Positions 37,083 to 45,615 of a stretch of 64,000 bases of DNA are shown piece after piece (position 1 is the first letter of the stretch; the number at the start of each line of letters is the position of its first letter). The position numbers and the translations under genes were made by a program. Below the pieces are notes generated by a model. It did no database searches and had not been told where the DNA came from. It worked only from the letters and a program-made list of their open reading frames with translations. This stretch comes from AP-15 sp963737145. GTDB taxonomy: Bacteria > Pseudomonadota > Alphaproteobacteria > ATCC43930 > CGMCC-115725. The stretch is from NCBI GenBank assembly GCA_963737145.1, contig CAVTRO010000004.1, positions 310,001-374,000 on the forward strand, in the 5' to 3' direction.

Positions 37083-37805
37083 CTAAAGCGTCAACAGGCG
37101 GCCATACCCCGGAACAGGCTGCCCGACGCCGGCGGCCCGAAGCGCATGCCACATCATCGCGGAAGCGCTCGAAAGCACTGGTTTCCCCAGATCCTGTTCC
37201 AGCAGCTCCAATACCGGCAATGTCGGCATGCCGGTGCCGCTGAGGAAAACGGCTTTGGCATCCTCTCTGTCGACCAGCCGCGCGAGGCTATAAGCCCGCT
37301 CGGCGGTCTCGTCGTAGATGTTGGTGACCCCCTTAAGATTGGCGAAATTGACGACCTCCAGGCCGTGCGCTTCCAAATGCGCCTTGCCCTGCAATGTCGT
37401 CTCCCTCGAATAGGGCGCGCCGAGCGCGAGCCGGCGCACATCGAGCCGCTCGAGTGCCCGCAGCACCGACCCAAGCGCCGTTATCACGCGCTTGCCGGTC
37501 GATTTCTCGAGGCGAGCCAGCAGATCGGCTTCACCTTCGCGGCCGAGATAATAGCTGGTTGCGGTGTGAGCCACGACGATGACGTCCGGCTCGACCGATG
37601 CGAGCAGCTCGATGCTGCCGTCGATATTGTCGATCATCGTGCGCGTTCGCTCGTCCTGGCCCTCGAGAGAGCCGGGAGCGCCGTATGCGGCCATGCGGTG
37701 GAAATGCACCGACACACCCTCGGGCGCTAACGCCATCATTTCCGGTTCCACCGTCGGGTTCCCCGGCGGCAGCAGAAACCCAAGTCGCGCTCTCCAGCCG
37801 ATCAT
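37083..37805 (-). CDS. Maleate isomerase / arylmalonate decarboxylase-like protein lacking both usual Cys
   Basis: 240 residues of the Asp/Glu racemase superfamily, starting MIGWRARLGFLLPPGNPTVEPEMM. The family uses two Cys (maleate isomerase, Asp/Glu racemase) or one (arylmalonate decarboxylase). Here the first site reads VVAHTATSYYLG and the second VFLSGTGMPTLPVLELL, so neither has Cys. The C-terminus GQPVPGYGRLLTL matches the arylmalonate-decarboxylase-type end. It probably binds a dicarboxylic or aryl-malonic acid, but chemistry with the normal thiol is not possible. It lies between the CoA transferase (14 bases upstream) and the TfdA-like gene, suggesting one catabolic operon. ATG 37805. 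Confidence 0.82.
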   Translation of the reverse strand: MIGWRARLGFLLPPGNPTVEPEMMALAPEGVSVHFHRMAAYGAPGSLEGQDERTRTMIDNIDGSIELLASVEPDVIVVAHTATSYYLGREGEADLLARLEKSTGKRVITALGSVLRALERLDVRRLALGAPYSRETTLQGKAHLEAHGLEVVNFANLKGVTNIYDETAERAYSLARLVDREDAKAVFLSGTGMPTLPVLELLEQDLGKPVLSSASAMMWHALRAAGVGQPVPGYGRLLTL

Positions 37806-37818
37806 GTTGATACTCCGG

Positions 37819-39015
37819 TCATACGACGCCATCGTCGCGTAGCCGTTTGCACTCATCGGGGTCAACCCCGCAAAGCTCATTCAGCAATGCCGTCGTATGC
37901 TCGCCGAGAAGCGGCGGGCGGCTCACCTCGGCCGGCGAGTCCGACAGTTTGATCGGGCAGCCGACAGTCTTGTAGGTGCCGCGGGTCGGGTAGTCGATAT
38001 CGAGGATCATTTCGCGCGCCTTCAGATGCGGGTCGGCGAGAACCTCGCCGGTGTCCTGGCAGGCGCCGCAAGGAACTCCCGCCTCGCCCAACAGCCGCAT
38101 GACCTCGTGTTTGCTGCGTGCGCGCGTCCATTCTTCGATAATCGCATTCAGCGCGTCACGGTTTTCCCAGCGCATCTCCGTCGTATTGAAGCGCGGATCC
38201 TCCGCCAATTCAGGCCGGCCCATCGCCCCCGCCATGGCCGGCCACATCTGCTGCTGCGCGGTGATGAAGACGTAGTCGTTCGGGCCGCCCGGCGCGCAAG
38301 GGTAGGTCGTGCCCGGCACCCCTTGCCCCATCTGGTTGCCGCGCCGCGGCATGGCGTGGCCGAAGCGCTGATGGTCGCGCAAGCTGACCCGGATCAAATT
38401 CACCACGGCGTCCTGCATCGATACTTCGACACACTGCCCGCGGCCGGAATGTTGGCGCTGCTGCAGTGCCGCGAGGATACCGATCGCCATGTGCATTCCG
38501 GTGCCGGAATCCCCGATTGCCGGCACGACAAAAGTCGGCGGGTTCTCCGGGAAACCGGTGATGCTCATCGCGCCGCCCATCGCCTGCGCCACCGGCTCGA
38601 AGCTCTTGTAATTGGCATAGGGGCCGTAGCTCCCGAAGCCCTTGATCGTCGCATAGATTAGCCGCGGGTTGATCTTCGACAGAACCTCCCAGCCGAGGCC
38701 GAGCCGGTCGAGCGCCCCCGGGCTGAAATTCTCGACCAGGACATCCGATTTGGCGATCAGCTCCTTGAACAATTCCTTGCCGCGGGCGGTCTTTAAATTA
38801 AGCGTCAGACTGCGCTTATTGGCGTTAAACAGCAGGAAAAAGAGGCTGTCGCTGTCCTCCCGGTCGCGCATGTTGCGGCGGGCGATGTCGCCGCCCTTCG
38901 GCTCTTCGAGCTTGATCACATCGGCCCCGAGAAAGCCCAGAATCTGCGCGCAGGCGGGCCCCGCCTGATTGTGGGTCATGTCAATGATTCTGATTCCGGA
39001 TAGCGCGGCACCCAT
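37819..39015 (-). CDS. CaiB/BaiF class III CoA-transferase
   Basis: 398 residues. Family motifs: IRIIDMTHNQAGPACAQILGFLGADVIKLEEPKGGDIAR, LNLKTARGKELF, VLVENFSPGALDRLGLGWEVLSKINPRLIYATIKGFG, catalytic Asp in GDSGTGMHMAIGILAAL, then PLLGEHTTALLNEL. Compared with the Frc at 30623 it lacks the GGGGQPG glycine loop (it has RGNQMGQGVPGT), so oxalate specificity is not supported. It could activate the acid processed by the neighbouring AMDase-like and TfdA-like proteins as a CoA ester. Sequence is intact. Confidence 0.9.
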   Translation of the reverse strand: MGAALSGIRIIDMTHNQAGPACAQILGFLGADVIKLEEPKGGDIARRNMRDREDSDSLFFLLFNANKRSLTLNLKTARGKELFKELIAKSDVLVENFSPGALDRLGLGWEVLSKINPRLIYATIKGFGSYGPYANYKSFEPVAQAMGGAMSITGFPENPPTFVVPAIGDSGTGMHMAIGILAALQQRQHSGRGQCVEVSMQDAVVNLIRVSLRDHQRFGHAMPRRGNQMGQGVPGTTYPCAPGGPNDYVFITAQQQMWPAMAGAMGRPELAEDPRFNTTEMRWENRDALNAIIEEWTRARSKHEVMRLLGEAGVPCGACQDTGEVLADPHLKAREMILDIDYPTRGTYKTVGCPIKLSDSPAEVSRPPLLGEHTTALLNELCGVDPDECKRLRDDGVV

Positions 39016-39033
39016 TTGCTCACTCCTCCTCAG

Positions 39034-40209
39034 CTATCCTAACCGTTCTCGAAGCCATACAGCATCAGGCTCGCGACCGGCTGCACTTAGTCCCTGAACG
39101 ATCCAGCGGAGTGCATCCGGTTCGAGGCCGGCATCTTGCACCTGTGGCCAGACCTGGACTATGCCCCGCTCGAGCGCCGCACGAAGCAACCGCCGGACGG
39201 GCGCATCATGCCGCACGTAGTCGAGCCAAGCAAAGGAGGGCCGGTGACCGGGCATGAGATAGGCAACCATTTCCGGCATGATCGACAAGCCAGACGCGCC
39301 ATTGGTGAAAACGACAAGTGCGGTCCTGGCCCGTAAGGAGCCAATCGTAAAGGCTGTAAAAGGGCCGTTGTCGCCCCAATGGAAGAAGGTTCCTTGATCC
39401 GGTTCCAAACCCCAACCGAGACCCCAGGCGACTCCAGTCGCCACGTCCTCGCTGCTTGGCACCAGACACTGTATGCCGGAATGTCGAACATCGATATGAG
39501 GCTCTAGCCACCTCTCGGCACTTCCCGGTGTCAATCGCTCGCCATTCAATACCGCGAGCAAAAAGCGGGCGAAATCGACCGCCGTCGTTTGCAATGACCA
39601 CGCGGCATTCGCCTCGCCTGGCTTCCCGCCGAGAGCCGGTCGACCGAAGGCGTCGTGCGGATAGGCTCGGTTGAGGTCGAACCGGATGTCCCAGATCAAA
39701 CCGGACCGGGTCATTCCGAGAGGCCGAAAGACCAACTCGTCGACGAGCGCATGAGCCTTTTCCCCGGTGATCTTCTCGATCGCCTTTTGCAGATAAAGAT
39801 AGCCTTCGCCGGAATAACTGAACTGCTCTCCGGGCTCGAAGTAGGTTTTCAGCGGGAAATCGCTATTGCGCCAGTTCGGTAATCCCGCGCTGTGGGCAAG
39901 CACATGCTTAGCGGTGATCGCGTCTGCGCGATCATCACGACGGAAATAACGCGGAACGTAATGAACAAGGGGAGTGTCCAGCGATAACCATCCCTGGTCG
40001 GCAAGCTGGAGGACTGCATGCGCAAACACCGGCTTAGTAAGGGATGCCGCGTCAAAAACCGTGTTCTCATCGACAAGCTCAGGCGCGTTTGCACTACGAA
40101 GCCCGCAGCACAAGATTTGTTCGAGCCGATCGCCTCTAAGGACTGCCGCCGCCACACCCGGGACCGCAGCTTCCTCAATAAGTCGTTGAAAGTCCACCTC
40201 TACCGGCAC
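39034..40209 (-). CDS. Serine hydrolase of the beta-lactamase/class C fold
   Basis: 391 residues. SxxK motif SLTK at residues 56-59 (nucleophile Ser56), YSG motif at Tyr132 (FSYSGEGY) and a late HWG motif (FFHWGDNGPF) in place of KTG. These define the beta-lactamase-related / penicillin-binding-protein-like esterases. No signal peptide is seen, so it is likely cytosolic and acts on esters, lactones or D-peptides rather than giving classic resistance. GLPNWRNSDFPLKTYFEPGEQFSYSGEGYLYL is typical. It follows the CoA transferase on the same strand after 18 bases and may belong to its operon. Confidence 0.9.
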   Translation of the reverse strand: MPVEVDFQRLIEEAAVPGVAAAVLRGDRLEQILCCGLRSANAPELVDENTVFDAASLTKPVFAHAVLQLADQGWLSLDTPLVHYVPRYFRRDDRADAITAKHVLAHSAGLPNWRNSDFPLKTYFEPGEQFSYSGEGYLYLQKAIEKITGEKAHALVDELVFRPLGMTRSGLIWDIRFDLNRAYPHDAFGRPALGGKPGEANAAWSLQTTAVDFARFLLAVLNGERLTPGSAERWLEPHIDVRHSGIQCLVPSSEDVATGVAWGLGWGLEPDQGTFFHWGDNGPFTAFTIGSLRARTALVVFTNGASGLSIMPEMVAYLMPGHRPSFAWLDYVRHDAPVRRLLRAALERGIVQVWPQVQDAGLEPDALRWIVQGLSAAGREPDAVWLRERLG

Positions 40210-40339
40210 TCATTCCTCCCGAAGACCGTGAAGGACGCTGATCAGAGTTCAAACAACTCATGATCTCGATGACGCGAACCTCCGACAGCGCCTTGTCCAT
40301 CCTCACCCTCCCGGATTGAAGGCCCGCCTTATCGGGCTG

Positions 40340-41164
40340 CTAGAGAAAATCGCGGACGCGTTCGAGTTCGTCGAGCGCGCCGGCGGGGGAGACGAGGAGA
40401 ACCTCGTCGAAGCCGATGCGCTCGAGGCGCTTCAGCCGCTGGCGCGCGTCGTCGGGCAGACAGACCAGCGAGACCTTGGCGCGCTCGGCCACACTGCCGG
40501 CTTCGGCCCGGGCGCTGAGGTCGACGACCACATTGGCAAGGACCGCGTTGGTGCCGCCGGCGTCGCGATAAAGGCGCATGCCGTTTTCGAGATCCTCCCA
40601 GCTGCTGTAGAGGCCCGAGGCGATCCAGCCCTGGCACTGCTTTGCCGCATAGTTGATCCAGCGCGGGTTGCGCCAGGCGCCGAGCAATACCGGCGGACCG
40701 CCCTCGCATCCGGGCCAAGGCGACAAGGTGCCGCCGTTGACCGGCTCGCCGCGCCACGCCCGCCGCATGATTTCCAGCGAACTCATCAGGGTGCGAAAGC
40801 GCTGATCGTAATTAGCGCCGAGGAGATCGAAATCGGCTTGCGTCGATCCGCTGCCGACGCCGAGCCGCAAGCGGCCGCCCGACACCGCCTGAACCGACTG
40901 TACGCGATGGGCGAGCTCGATCGGATTGCGCAGCGAGACTTGCAGCACGGCGGTGCCGAGTTCGACCCGCTCGGTTGCGGCAGACATCACCCCGAGGGCG
41001 ACCAGCGGGTCGAGGGTAGGCCGGCCGCGGCCGAGCGAGTCGGTGACCCAGATCCCGGGAAACCCCCTCTTTTCGATGCGGCGGGCGTAATCAACGATGC
41101 GGCCGAGCGGCCGATCGCGCGGCTCCGTGCCCGGACGCAAAAACGTCACGACGCTTAGTCGCAT
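40340..41164 (-). CDS. LLM-class flavin-dependent oxidoreductase
   Basis: 274 residues starting MRLSVVTFLRPGTEPRDRPLGRIVDYARRIEKRGFPGIWVTDSLGRG. The LLM barrel continues with VELGTAVLQVSLRNPIELAHRVQSVQAVSGGRLRLGVGSGSTQADFDLLGANYDQRF and PPVLLGAWRNPRWINYAAKQCQGWIASG. ATG 41164 is used; the longer frame to 41314 overlaps the divergent soxC region. It is divergent from the sulfite dehydrogenase genes with about 150 bases for promoters. Flavin or F420 cannot be distinguished. Confidence 0.87.
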   Translation of the reverse strand: MRLSVVTFLRPGTEPRDRPLGRIVDYARRIEKRGFPGIWVTDSLGRGRPTLDPLVALGVMSAATERVELGTAVLQVSLRNPIELAHRVQSVQAVSGGRLRLGVGSGSTQADFDLLGANYDQRFRTLMSSLEIMRRAWRGEPVNGGTLSPWPGCEGGPPVLLGAWRNPRWINYAAKQCQGWIASGLYSSWEDLENGMRLYRDAGGTNAVLANVVVDLSARAEAGSVAERAKVSLVCLPDDARQRLKRLERIGFDEVLLVSPAGALDELERVRDFL

Positions 41165-41312
41165 AGCTCCTCTCTCGACACCTGTAGCGGGGCAACAATG
41201 CCATCGATTGTCGCCACGAGCCAACAGGCGATGGTACCTCGGGTTTGCGCCTCGGCAAGTCTCGCGGCATGCTCTCGCCCGAAGCAGCCGCGCGGCATAA
41301 GGAGGGAGCGAC

Positions 41313-42587
41313 ATGGGCAGGAAGCGATCGGCGGCTAATGCGCCGGAATTGGCCGCGGGAAATGGTCTTTTGGACCGCAGGACCCTGCTCGCCGGGGCTA
41401 CCCTGAGCGGCGCGGGGGCGATAGCTGCTCGGCCTGCGTTCGGCGCCGCAGAGCTGTCGGTCGAGCCGTGGATGACGGATCCGGGCGCGCCCTTTACCGG
41501 TTACGGGCAACCTTCGAGATTTGAAGCTAAGGTCGTCAGGACGTTTGCAAGTGCGCCGGGCACAACGGGCACGGGCGCCTCGCGAACACCGCTGCAGCGG
41601 CTCAACGGCGCGGTCACACCGAACGGCCTCCATTTCGAGCGCCACCACTCCGGCATTCCCGATATCGATCCGGATGCTCACCGGCTGCTGATCCACGGTC
41701 TCGTAAGGCGACCGCTCGTTTTCACTCTCGAGGCGCTCGCCCGATATCCGATGGAGACGCGCGTCGCCTTCATAGAATGCGGCGGCAATACCGGCGCGCT
41801 CTACCAGAAGGAGCCCGCCCAGTTCGACCTGCAAACCAGCCACGGCCTATTGTCCTGTGCCGAGTGGACGGGTGTCAGGCTCGCGCTCCTGCTCGAGGAA
41901 GCGGGCGTCGAGCCGCAAGCAAATTGGTTCCTCGCCGAGGGCGCCGACGCGGCCGGCATGAGCCGTAGTGTCCCAATAAAGGCGGTGGACGAAGCATTGG
42001 TTGCGCTTTACCAGAACGGCGAGCGCGTCCGGCCGTCAAACGGCTATCCGTTGCGGCTGCTGCTGCCCGGCTATGAAGGCAACATGAACGTCAAATGGCT
42101 GCGGCGGATCAAAGTCACCGCAGGCCCGACGATGACGAAGGACGAGACTTCCAAATACACGATTCTGTTGCCCAGCGGTAAGTCATTGCAGTTCGTCTTC
42201 CCGATGGAAAGCAAATCGGTGATCACCTATCCCTCGCCGGGCTTGAACTTGAAAGCTGCCGGCCTGTACGAGATTTCGGGCCTCGCCTGGTCGGGTTACG
42301 GCAGGATCAGCCACGTCGAAGTTTCGGCCGATGGCGGGAAAAGCTGGGCCGCGGCGGCCATGCAGGAGCCGGTCTTGCCAAAGGCGCTGACCCGGTTCCG
42401 CATCCCGTGGCGCTGGGACGGCGGCCCGGCGGTGCTGCAGAGCCGCGCGACGGACGCTTCCGGCTATGTCCAGCCGACTCGTTCGGCATTGATCGCCGAA
42501 CGGGGCACCAAGACGTTCTACCACTTCAACGCCATCACCAGCTGGGCCATCGGCGAGCACGGGGAGGTACGGCATGTTTATGCGTAG
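41313..42587 (+). CDS. soxC: Sulfite dehydrogenase molybdenum subunit (SoxC/SorA type)
   Basis: 424 residues. Twin-arginine-like leader (LLDRRTLLAGATLSGAGAIAARPAFGAA) exports the folded enzyme to the periplasm. The Moco ligand Cys lies in VAFIECGGNTGALY, and the sulfite oxidase fold is shown by GNMNVKWLRRIKVTAGP (substrate/Moco Arg) and the C-terminal dimer domain (ISGLAWSGYGRISHVEVSADGGKSW, RATDASGYVQP). It oxidises sulfite, or sulfane sulfur as in SoxCD. The next gene, a cytochrome c, overlaps it by 14 bases, as in soxC-soxD. SoxAXYZB are absent from the window, so direct sulfite oxidation is more likely. Confidence 0.92.
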   Translation: MGRKRSAANAPELAAGNGLLDRRTLLAGATLSGAGAIAARPAFGAAELSVEPWMTDPGAPFTGYGQPSRFEAKVVRTFASAPGTTGTGASRTPLQRLNGAVTPNGLHFERHHSGIPDIDPDAHRLLIHGLVRRPLVFTLEALARYPMETRVAFIECGGNTGALYQKEPAQFDLQTSHGLLSCAEWTGVRLALLLEEAGVEPQANWFLAEGADAAGMSRSVPIKAVDEALVALYQNGERVRPSNGYPLRLLLPGYEGNMNVKWLRRIKVTAGPTMTKDETSKYTILLPSGKSLQFVFPMESKSVITYPSPGLNLKAAGLYEISGLAWSGYGRISHVEVSADGGKSWAAAAMQEPVLPKALTRFRIPWRWDGGPAVLQSRATDASGYVQPTRSALIAERGTKTFYHFNAITSWAIGEHGEVRHVYA

Positions 42588-43101
42588 GCTTTCCGCCGCC
42601 GCTTCGGCCTTGCTCTTTCTGTCGACGGCCGCGCTCGCGCAGACGCCCGATCTCGGTCGGCCCGCGACACCCGGAGAAATCGCCGCATGGGACATCAGCA
42701 TCGGCCCCGATGGCAGCGGTCTGCCGCCCGGCAACGGGAGCCCGCAAGAAGGCCAGGCGGTGTATGCCGCGAAATGCCTCCCCTGCCACGGCGAGAAGGG
42801 GTCGGGCAAACCCAATGATCAATTGGTCGGAGGGATCGGCACCCTGGCAGGAGATCAAACTCCGGTGAAGACCGTGGGCAGTTTTTGGCCTTACGCGACG
42901 ACTTTGTTCGACTATGTGCGCCGCGCCATGCCGTTCAACGCCCCAAGGTCGCTGAGCAATGACGAGGTCTACGCGGTTTGCGCCTACATTCTCCAGCTCG
43001 ATGGCATCATCGGCGTGAGCTCGGTCATGGACGCGCAGACCTTGGCAAAGGTAGAGATGCCGAACCGAGAGGGCTTCGTGCCTTTCTCCAGACAGAAATA
43101 G
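42574..43101 (+). CDS. soxD: Sulfite dehydrogenase cytochrome c subunit (SoxD-like)
   Basis: 175 residues. Sec signal MFMRRLSAAASALLFLSTAALA leads a periplasmic monohaem cytochrome c. Heme motif CLPCH (in AAKCLPCHGEKGSGKPNDQLVGG), distal Met ligand probably in RAMPFNAPRSLSNDEVYAVCAYILQL. It accepts electrons from SoxC and passes them to the respiratory chain. The start overlaps soxC. It is shorter than the two-domain SoxD of Paracoccus and resembles the single-haem SorB/SoxD forms of other alphaproteobacteria. Confidence 0.9.
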   Translation: MFMRRLSAAASALLFLSTAALAQTPDLGRPATPGEIAAWDISIGPDGSGLPPGNGSPQEGQAVYAAKCLPCHGEKGSGKPNDQLVGGIGTLAGDQTPVKTVGSFWPYATTLFDYVRRAMPFNAPRSLSNDEVYAVCAYILQLDGIIGVSSVMDAQTLAKVEMPNREGFVPFSRQK

Positions 43102-43118
43102 GTGCGCTGTTTCGGGTT

Positions 43119-44216
43119 ATGAAATTTTCCTTCACTCCAGTCTCGATTTCCACCCGCAGGAAGCTGGCCTCGATCCTATTGGCCGTTGCGATCTTTGCGT
43201 TGCTTGCCGGGCTGGTGAGCACCGCCAGCGGGCGCCCGGCCGTCTTTGCCGTTCTCAATGCCATTCTGGTCGGTGCGGCGGTCGGTCTCTTCGAACAATT
43301 CTATGTCCAGAGCCTCCGCGGCCGTTGGATACGCAATATTCACCCGCTGCGCGCCATCGCGATTTACACTGTCGTAGTGGTCATAATTTTCGTTGTCGTC
43401 ATCAATTTAACCCATCTGCTGCTGTGGCCGTTCTACCGATCGCCGGTGCCGTGGGGCCGGATGCCGTTTGTCATTCCGGTGGTGATCGCATTTTCGGTCA
43501 TCGGGATAGTCGTGATGCGAACCGCTCATTTCATCGGTATCGACACTCTGTTTCATCTGACGGTCGGCACTTATCACCGCCCGGTGGTCGAGGAGAAGGT
43601 CCTGCTGTTTCTCGACATCAACAATTCCACGGGCATCGCCGAGCAACTGGGCGCGATTCAGACAAAATCTCTGGTGGGTAAGTTTCTTTTCGACGTCTCG
43701 AAGCCGATCACCGATCATGGAGGCGAGATCTATTTGTACAAGGGTGACGGGCTGATCGCATTGTGGGATTGGCGCGAAGCGGTCAAAGAAGACCGGATCT
43801 TGCGGGCGATAGATGCAGTGTTTGCGACGATTGCGCGAGAGCGACGGGAGTACTTGGAGCAGTTCGGCATCGTTCCCTCCTTCCGGATCGGAGTTCATGG
43901 GGGTGAGGTCGTCGTCAGCGAGCAGGGCGACACAAAGCGGGCCATCGGGGTGTACGGGGCCACGATCAATATCGCGGCTCGAATGGAGGAGGCAGCAAAA
44001 GCGCACAAGGTTTCGTGTGCGGTTTCCGGCGATGTAGCGACCGCGCTGGTCGACGATGACAGCCGACTGCGGCCGATCGCGACTGAAAGAATCAGAGGAA
44101 GTGCCACTGAAATTCCGATTTTCGAATATCGAGCCGCAGGCGAGGGGTACAGCGCACCTCACACAGCCGCTTCGCCGAGTGCTTCTTGGGCGCGGCCCAT
44201 AAAAGCAGCGCGATGA
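43119..44216 (+). CDS. Membrane-bound class III adenylate/guanylate cyclase
   Basis: 365 residues. About four membrane helices in the first 140 residues, then a class III cyclase domain. The metal Asp is in VLLFLDINNSTGIAEQLG, the second in YLYKGDGLIALW, and the transition-state Asn/Arg in VYGATINIAARMEEAAK. IGVHGGEVVVSE is the standard strand. It makes cyclic AMP (or GMP) from NTP in response to an unknown membrane signal; no sensor domain beyond the helices is visible. ATG 43119 follows soxD by 17 bases, so it may be in the same transcript, although its composition is slightly more A/T-rich. Confidence 0.88.
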   Translation: MKFSFTPVSISTRRKLASILLAVAIFALLAGLVSTASGRPAVFAVLNAILVGAAVGLFEQFYVQSLRGRWIRNIHPLRAIAIYTVVVVIIFVVVINLTHLLLWPFYRSPVPWGRMPFVIPVVIAFSVIGIVVMRTAHFIGIDTLFHLTVGTYHRPVVEEKVLLFLDINNSTGIAEQLGAIQTKSLVGKFLFDVSKPITDHGGEIYLYKGDGLIALWDWREAVKEDRILRAIDAVFATIARERREYLEQFGIVPSFRIGVHGGEVVVSEQGDTKRAIGVYGATINIAARMEEAAKAHKVSCAVSGDVATALVDDDSRLRPIATERIRGSATEIPIFEYRAAGEGYSAPHTAASPSASWARPIKAAR

Positions 44217-44660
44217 AAGGGGGCTCAAATGATCGACGAACGCCGTGCCTCGCCACTCGCCATCGCGGCAGCGCTGCCGTTTTCGAGGGATGTTTTCCGA
44301 ACTGAGGCTGGCTACTTACACCCCATCCGTCTCATTATGGCTGCCGCGGATGCTCGGATCGAGAGGTGTGCCCAATTCGTAGTTAATTTGGTCGAATTGG
44401 AATTGCTATTTCGGTTGAATTCCGGCATTTTGATGGCGGCATCGTTACGTCCCCCAACGATGCGGATTGGCCTGTTGGACCGGCACACCGGCAGGTCGCA
44501 GAAGCCCCGGTCTTCCCCGACCGGGGCTTTTCTGCCTTTCGGCGAGATGGTCTCGCGCACGGTCGTCTGGTAGACGGGGCCGCCCAGTCTGTAAACATGA
44601 CACAGTCGATCCTGTGCGACGGCGGTATTGCGGGCTGCCTGGGACGCGTGATGCCGCGAG
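44217..44660. other. Gene-free stretch containing a terminator hairpin
   Basis: A 114-codon open frame at 44229-44573 resembles no known protein, runs across the terminator, and has no good ribosome site, so it is not called. The region holds the hairpin listed at 44504-44531. A short RNA upstream of that hairpin is possible but no conserved RNA was recognised. Confidence 0.5.
44504..44531 (+). terminator. Rho-independent terminator
   Basis: A 9-base-pair GC-rich stem (GCCCCGGTC / GACCGGGGC) with a 6-base loop is followed by TTTT. It lies 290 bases after the cyclase gene on the + strand, so it may end that transcript or an unannotated small RNA. On the minus strand the hairpin is followed only by TTCT, a weaker signal for iaaA. 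Confidence 0.65.
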
Positions 44661-45608
44661 CTATTCCGATTGGTAAGGTTCGTCGTAAATTGCGGTGTGG
44701 ATCGCCGTACCCTCCCGGACATAGCCGCGATACATCCCCGCGGTGCTAAACGGCATTGCCAAGGCGCCGGCGCGGTCGACCGCGACGACGCCGCCCGAGC
44801 CGCCCGCCGCCATCAGCTCGTCGATGACCGCCCGCGCCGCTTGGTCCAGAGATTGACCGGCGTAGCGCAGTCGCGCGGCGATCGCAAAGGCGGCGCCATA
44901 CCGCACGAAGAACTCGCCGTGACCCGTCGCCGAGACCGCGCAGGTCGCGTTCTCGGCATAGGTGCCGGCGCCGACGATCGGCGTGTCGCCGACCCGGCCC
45001 GGCGCCTTCCCGGTCATCCCGCCGGTCGAGGTGGCGGCGGCGAGATTGCCCCGGCAGTCGCGGGCGACGGCGCCCACCGTGCCGTATTGCGGAGGGTCGC
45101 GGCCCGGATGTTGGAGCGCGCGCTGCAGTTCCCGCCGGCGTGCTTCGGTTTGGAAATAGCCGGGCTCGCAGAACGCGACGCCGTTATCGCGGCAAAAGGC
45201 GAGGGCCCCCTCCCCGATCAGCAGCACATGACGCGACCGCTCCATCACCGCACGCGCGGCCAGAACCGGATTGCGCGGTCCGACGAGACCGGCCACCGCG
45301 CCCGCTCGGCGTTCGCTGCCATCCATGACGCAGGCGTCCATTTCCTGCGTCCCGGCGCGGGTGAACACGCTGCCGCGGCCGGCATTGAACAACGGGTCGT
45401 CTTCGAGCGCCGCGACGGCTTCGGTGACCGCGTCGAAGGCGCTGCCGCATTCGGCAAGAATATCGCGGCCCGCCGTCAAGGCGCGGCGCAGGCCGTCGTG
45501 GTATGACGCCGCGCGGGATATGCTGGCCTCGTCTTGTAAAATCGTACCGGCCCCGCCGTGAAGGGCGAGCACGAAGCCGGTTCCCGTCAAGCTTTCCGTT
45601 TGCGACAT
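44661..45608 (-). CDS. iaaA: Isoaspartyl peptidase / plant-type L-asparaginase
   Basis: 315 residues, Ntn-hydrolase that self-cleaves and hydrolyses isoaspartyl dipeptides and asparagine. FVLALHGGAGTI at the N-terminus, NAGRGSVFTRAGTQEMDACVMDG, and the autocleavage/nucleophile Thr177 in PQYGTVGAVARDCRGNLAAATSTGGMTGKAPGRVGDTPIVGAGTYA. The RVGDTP and substrate-binding Arg are typical. ATG 45608 is chosen because MSQTESLTGT leads into the conserved HGGAG; the longer frame overlaps the divergent transporter gene. The two starts are only 7 bases apart, so their promoters overlap the neighbouring coding regions. Confidence 0.93.
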   Translation of the reverse strand: MSQTESLTGTGFVLALHGGAGTILQDEASISRAASYHDGLRRALTAGRDILAECGSAFDAVTEAVAALEDDPLFNAGRGSVFTRAGTQEMDACVMDGSERRAGAVAGLVGPRNPVLAARAVMERSRHVLLIGEGALAFCRDNGVAFCEPGYFQTEARRRELQRALQHPGRDPPQYGTVGAVARDCRGNLAAATSTGGMTGKAPGRVGDTPIVGAGTYAENATCAVSATGHGEFFVRYGAAFAIAARLRYAGQSLDQAARAVIDELMAAGGSGGVVAVDRAGALAMPFSTAGMYRGYVREGTAIHTAIYDEPYQSE

Positions 45609-45615
45609 CCCGGGG

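Noticed and set aside
44229..44573. A 114-codon gene between the cyclase and asparaginase genes
   Set aside because: No ribosome site or family resemblance, and it runs through a strong terminator hairpin.
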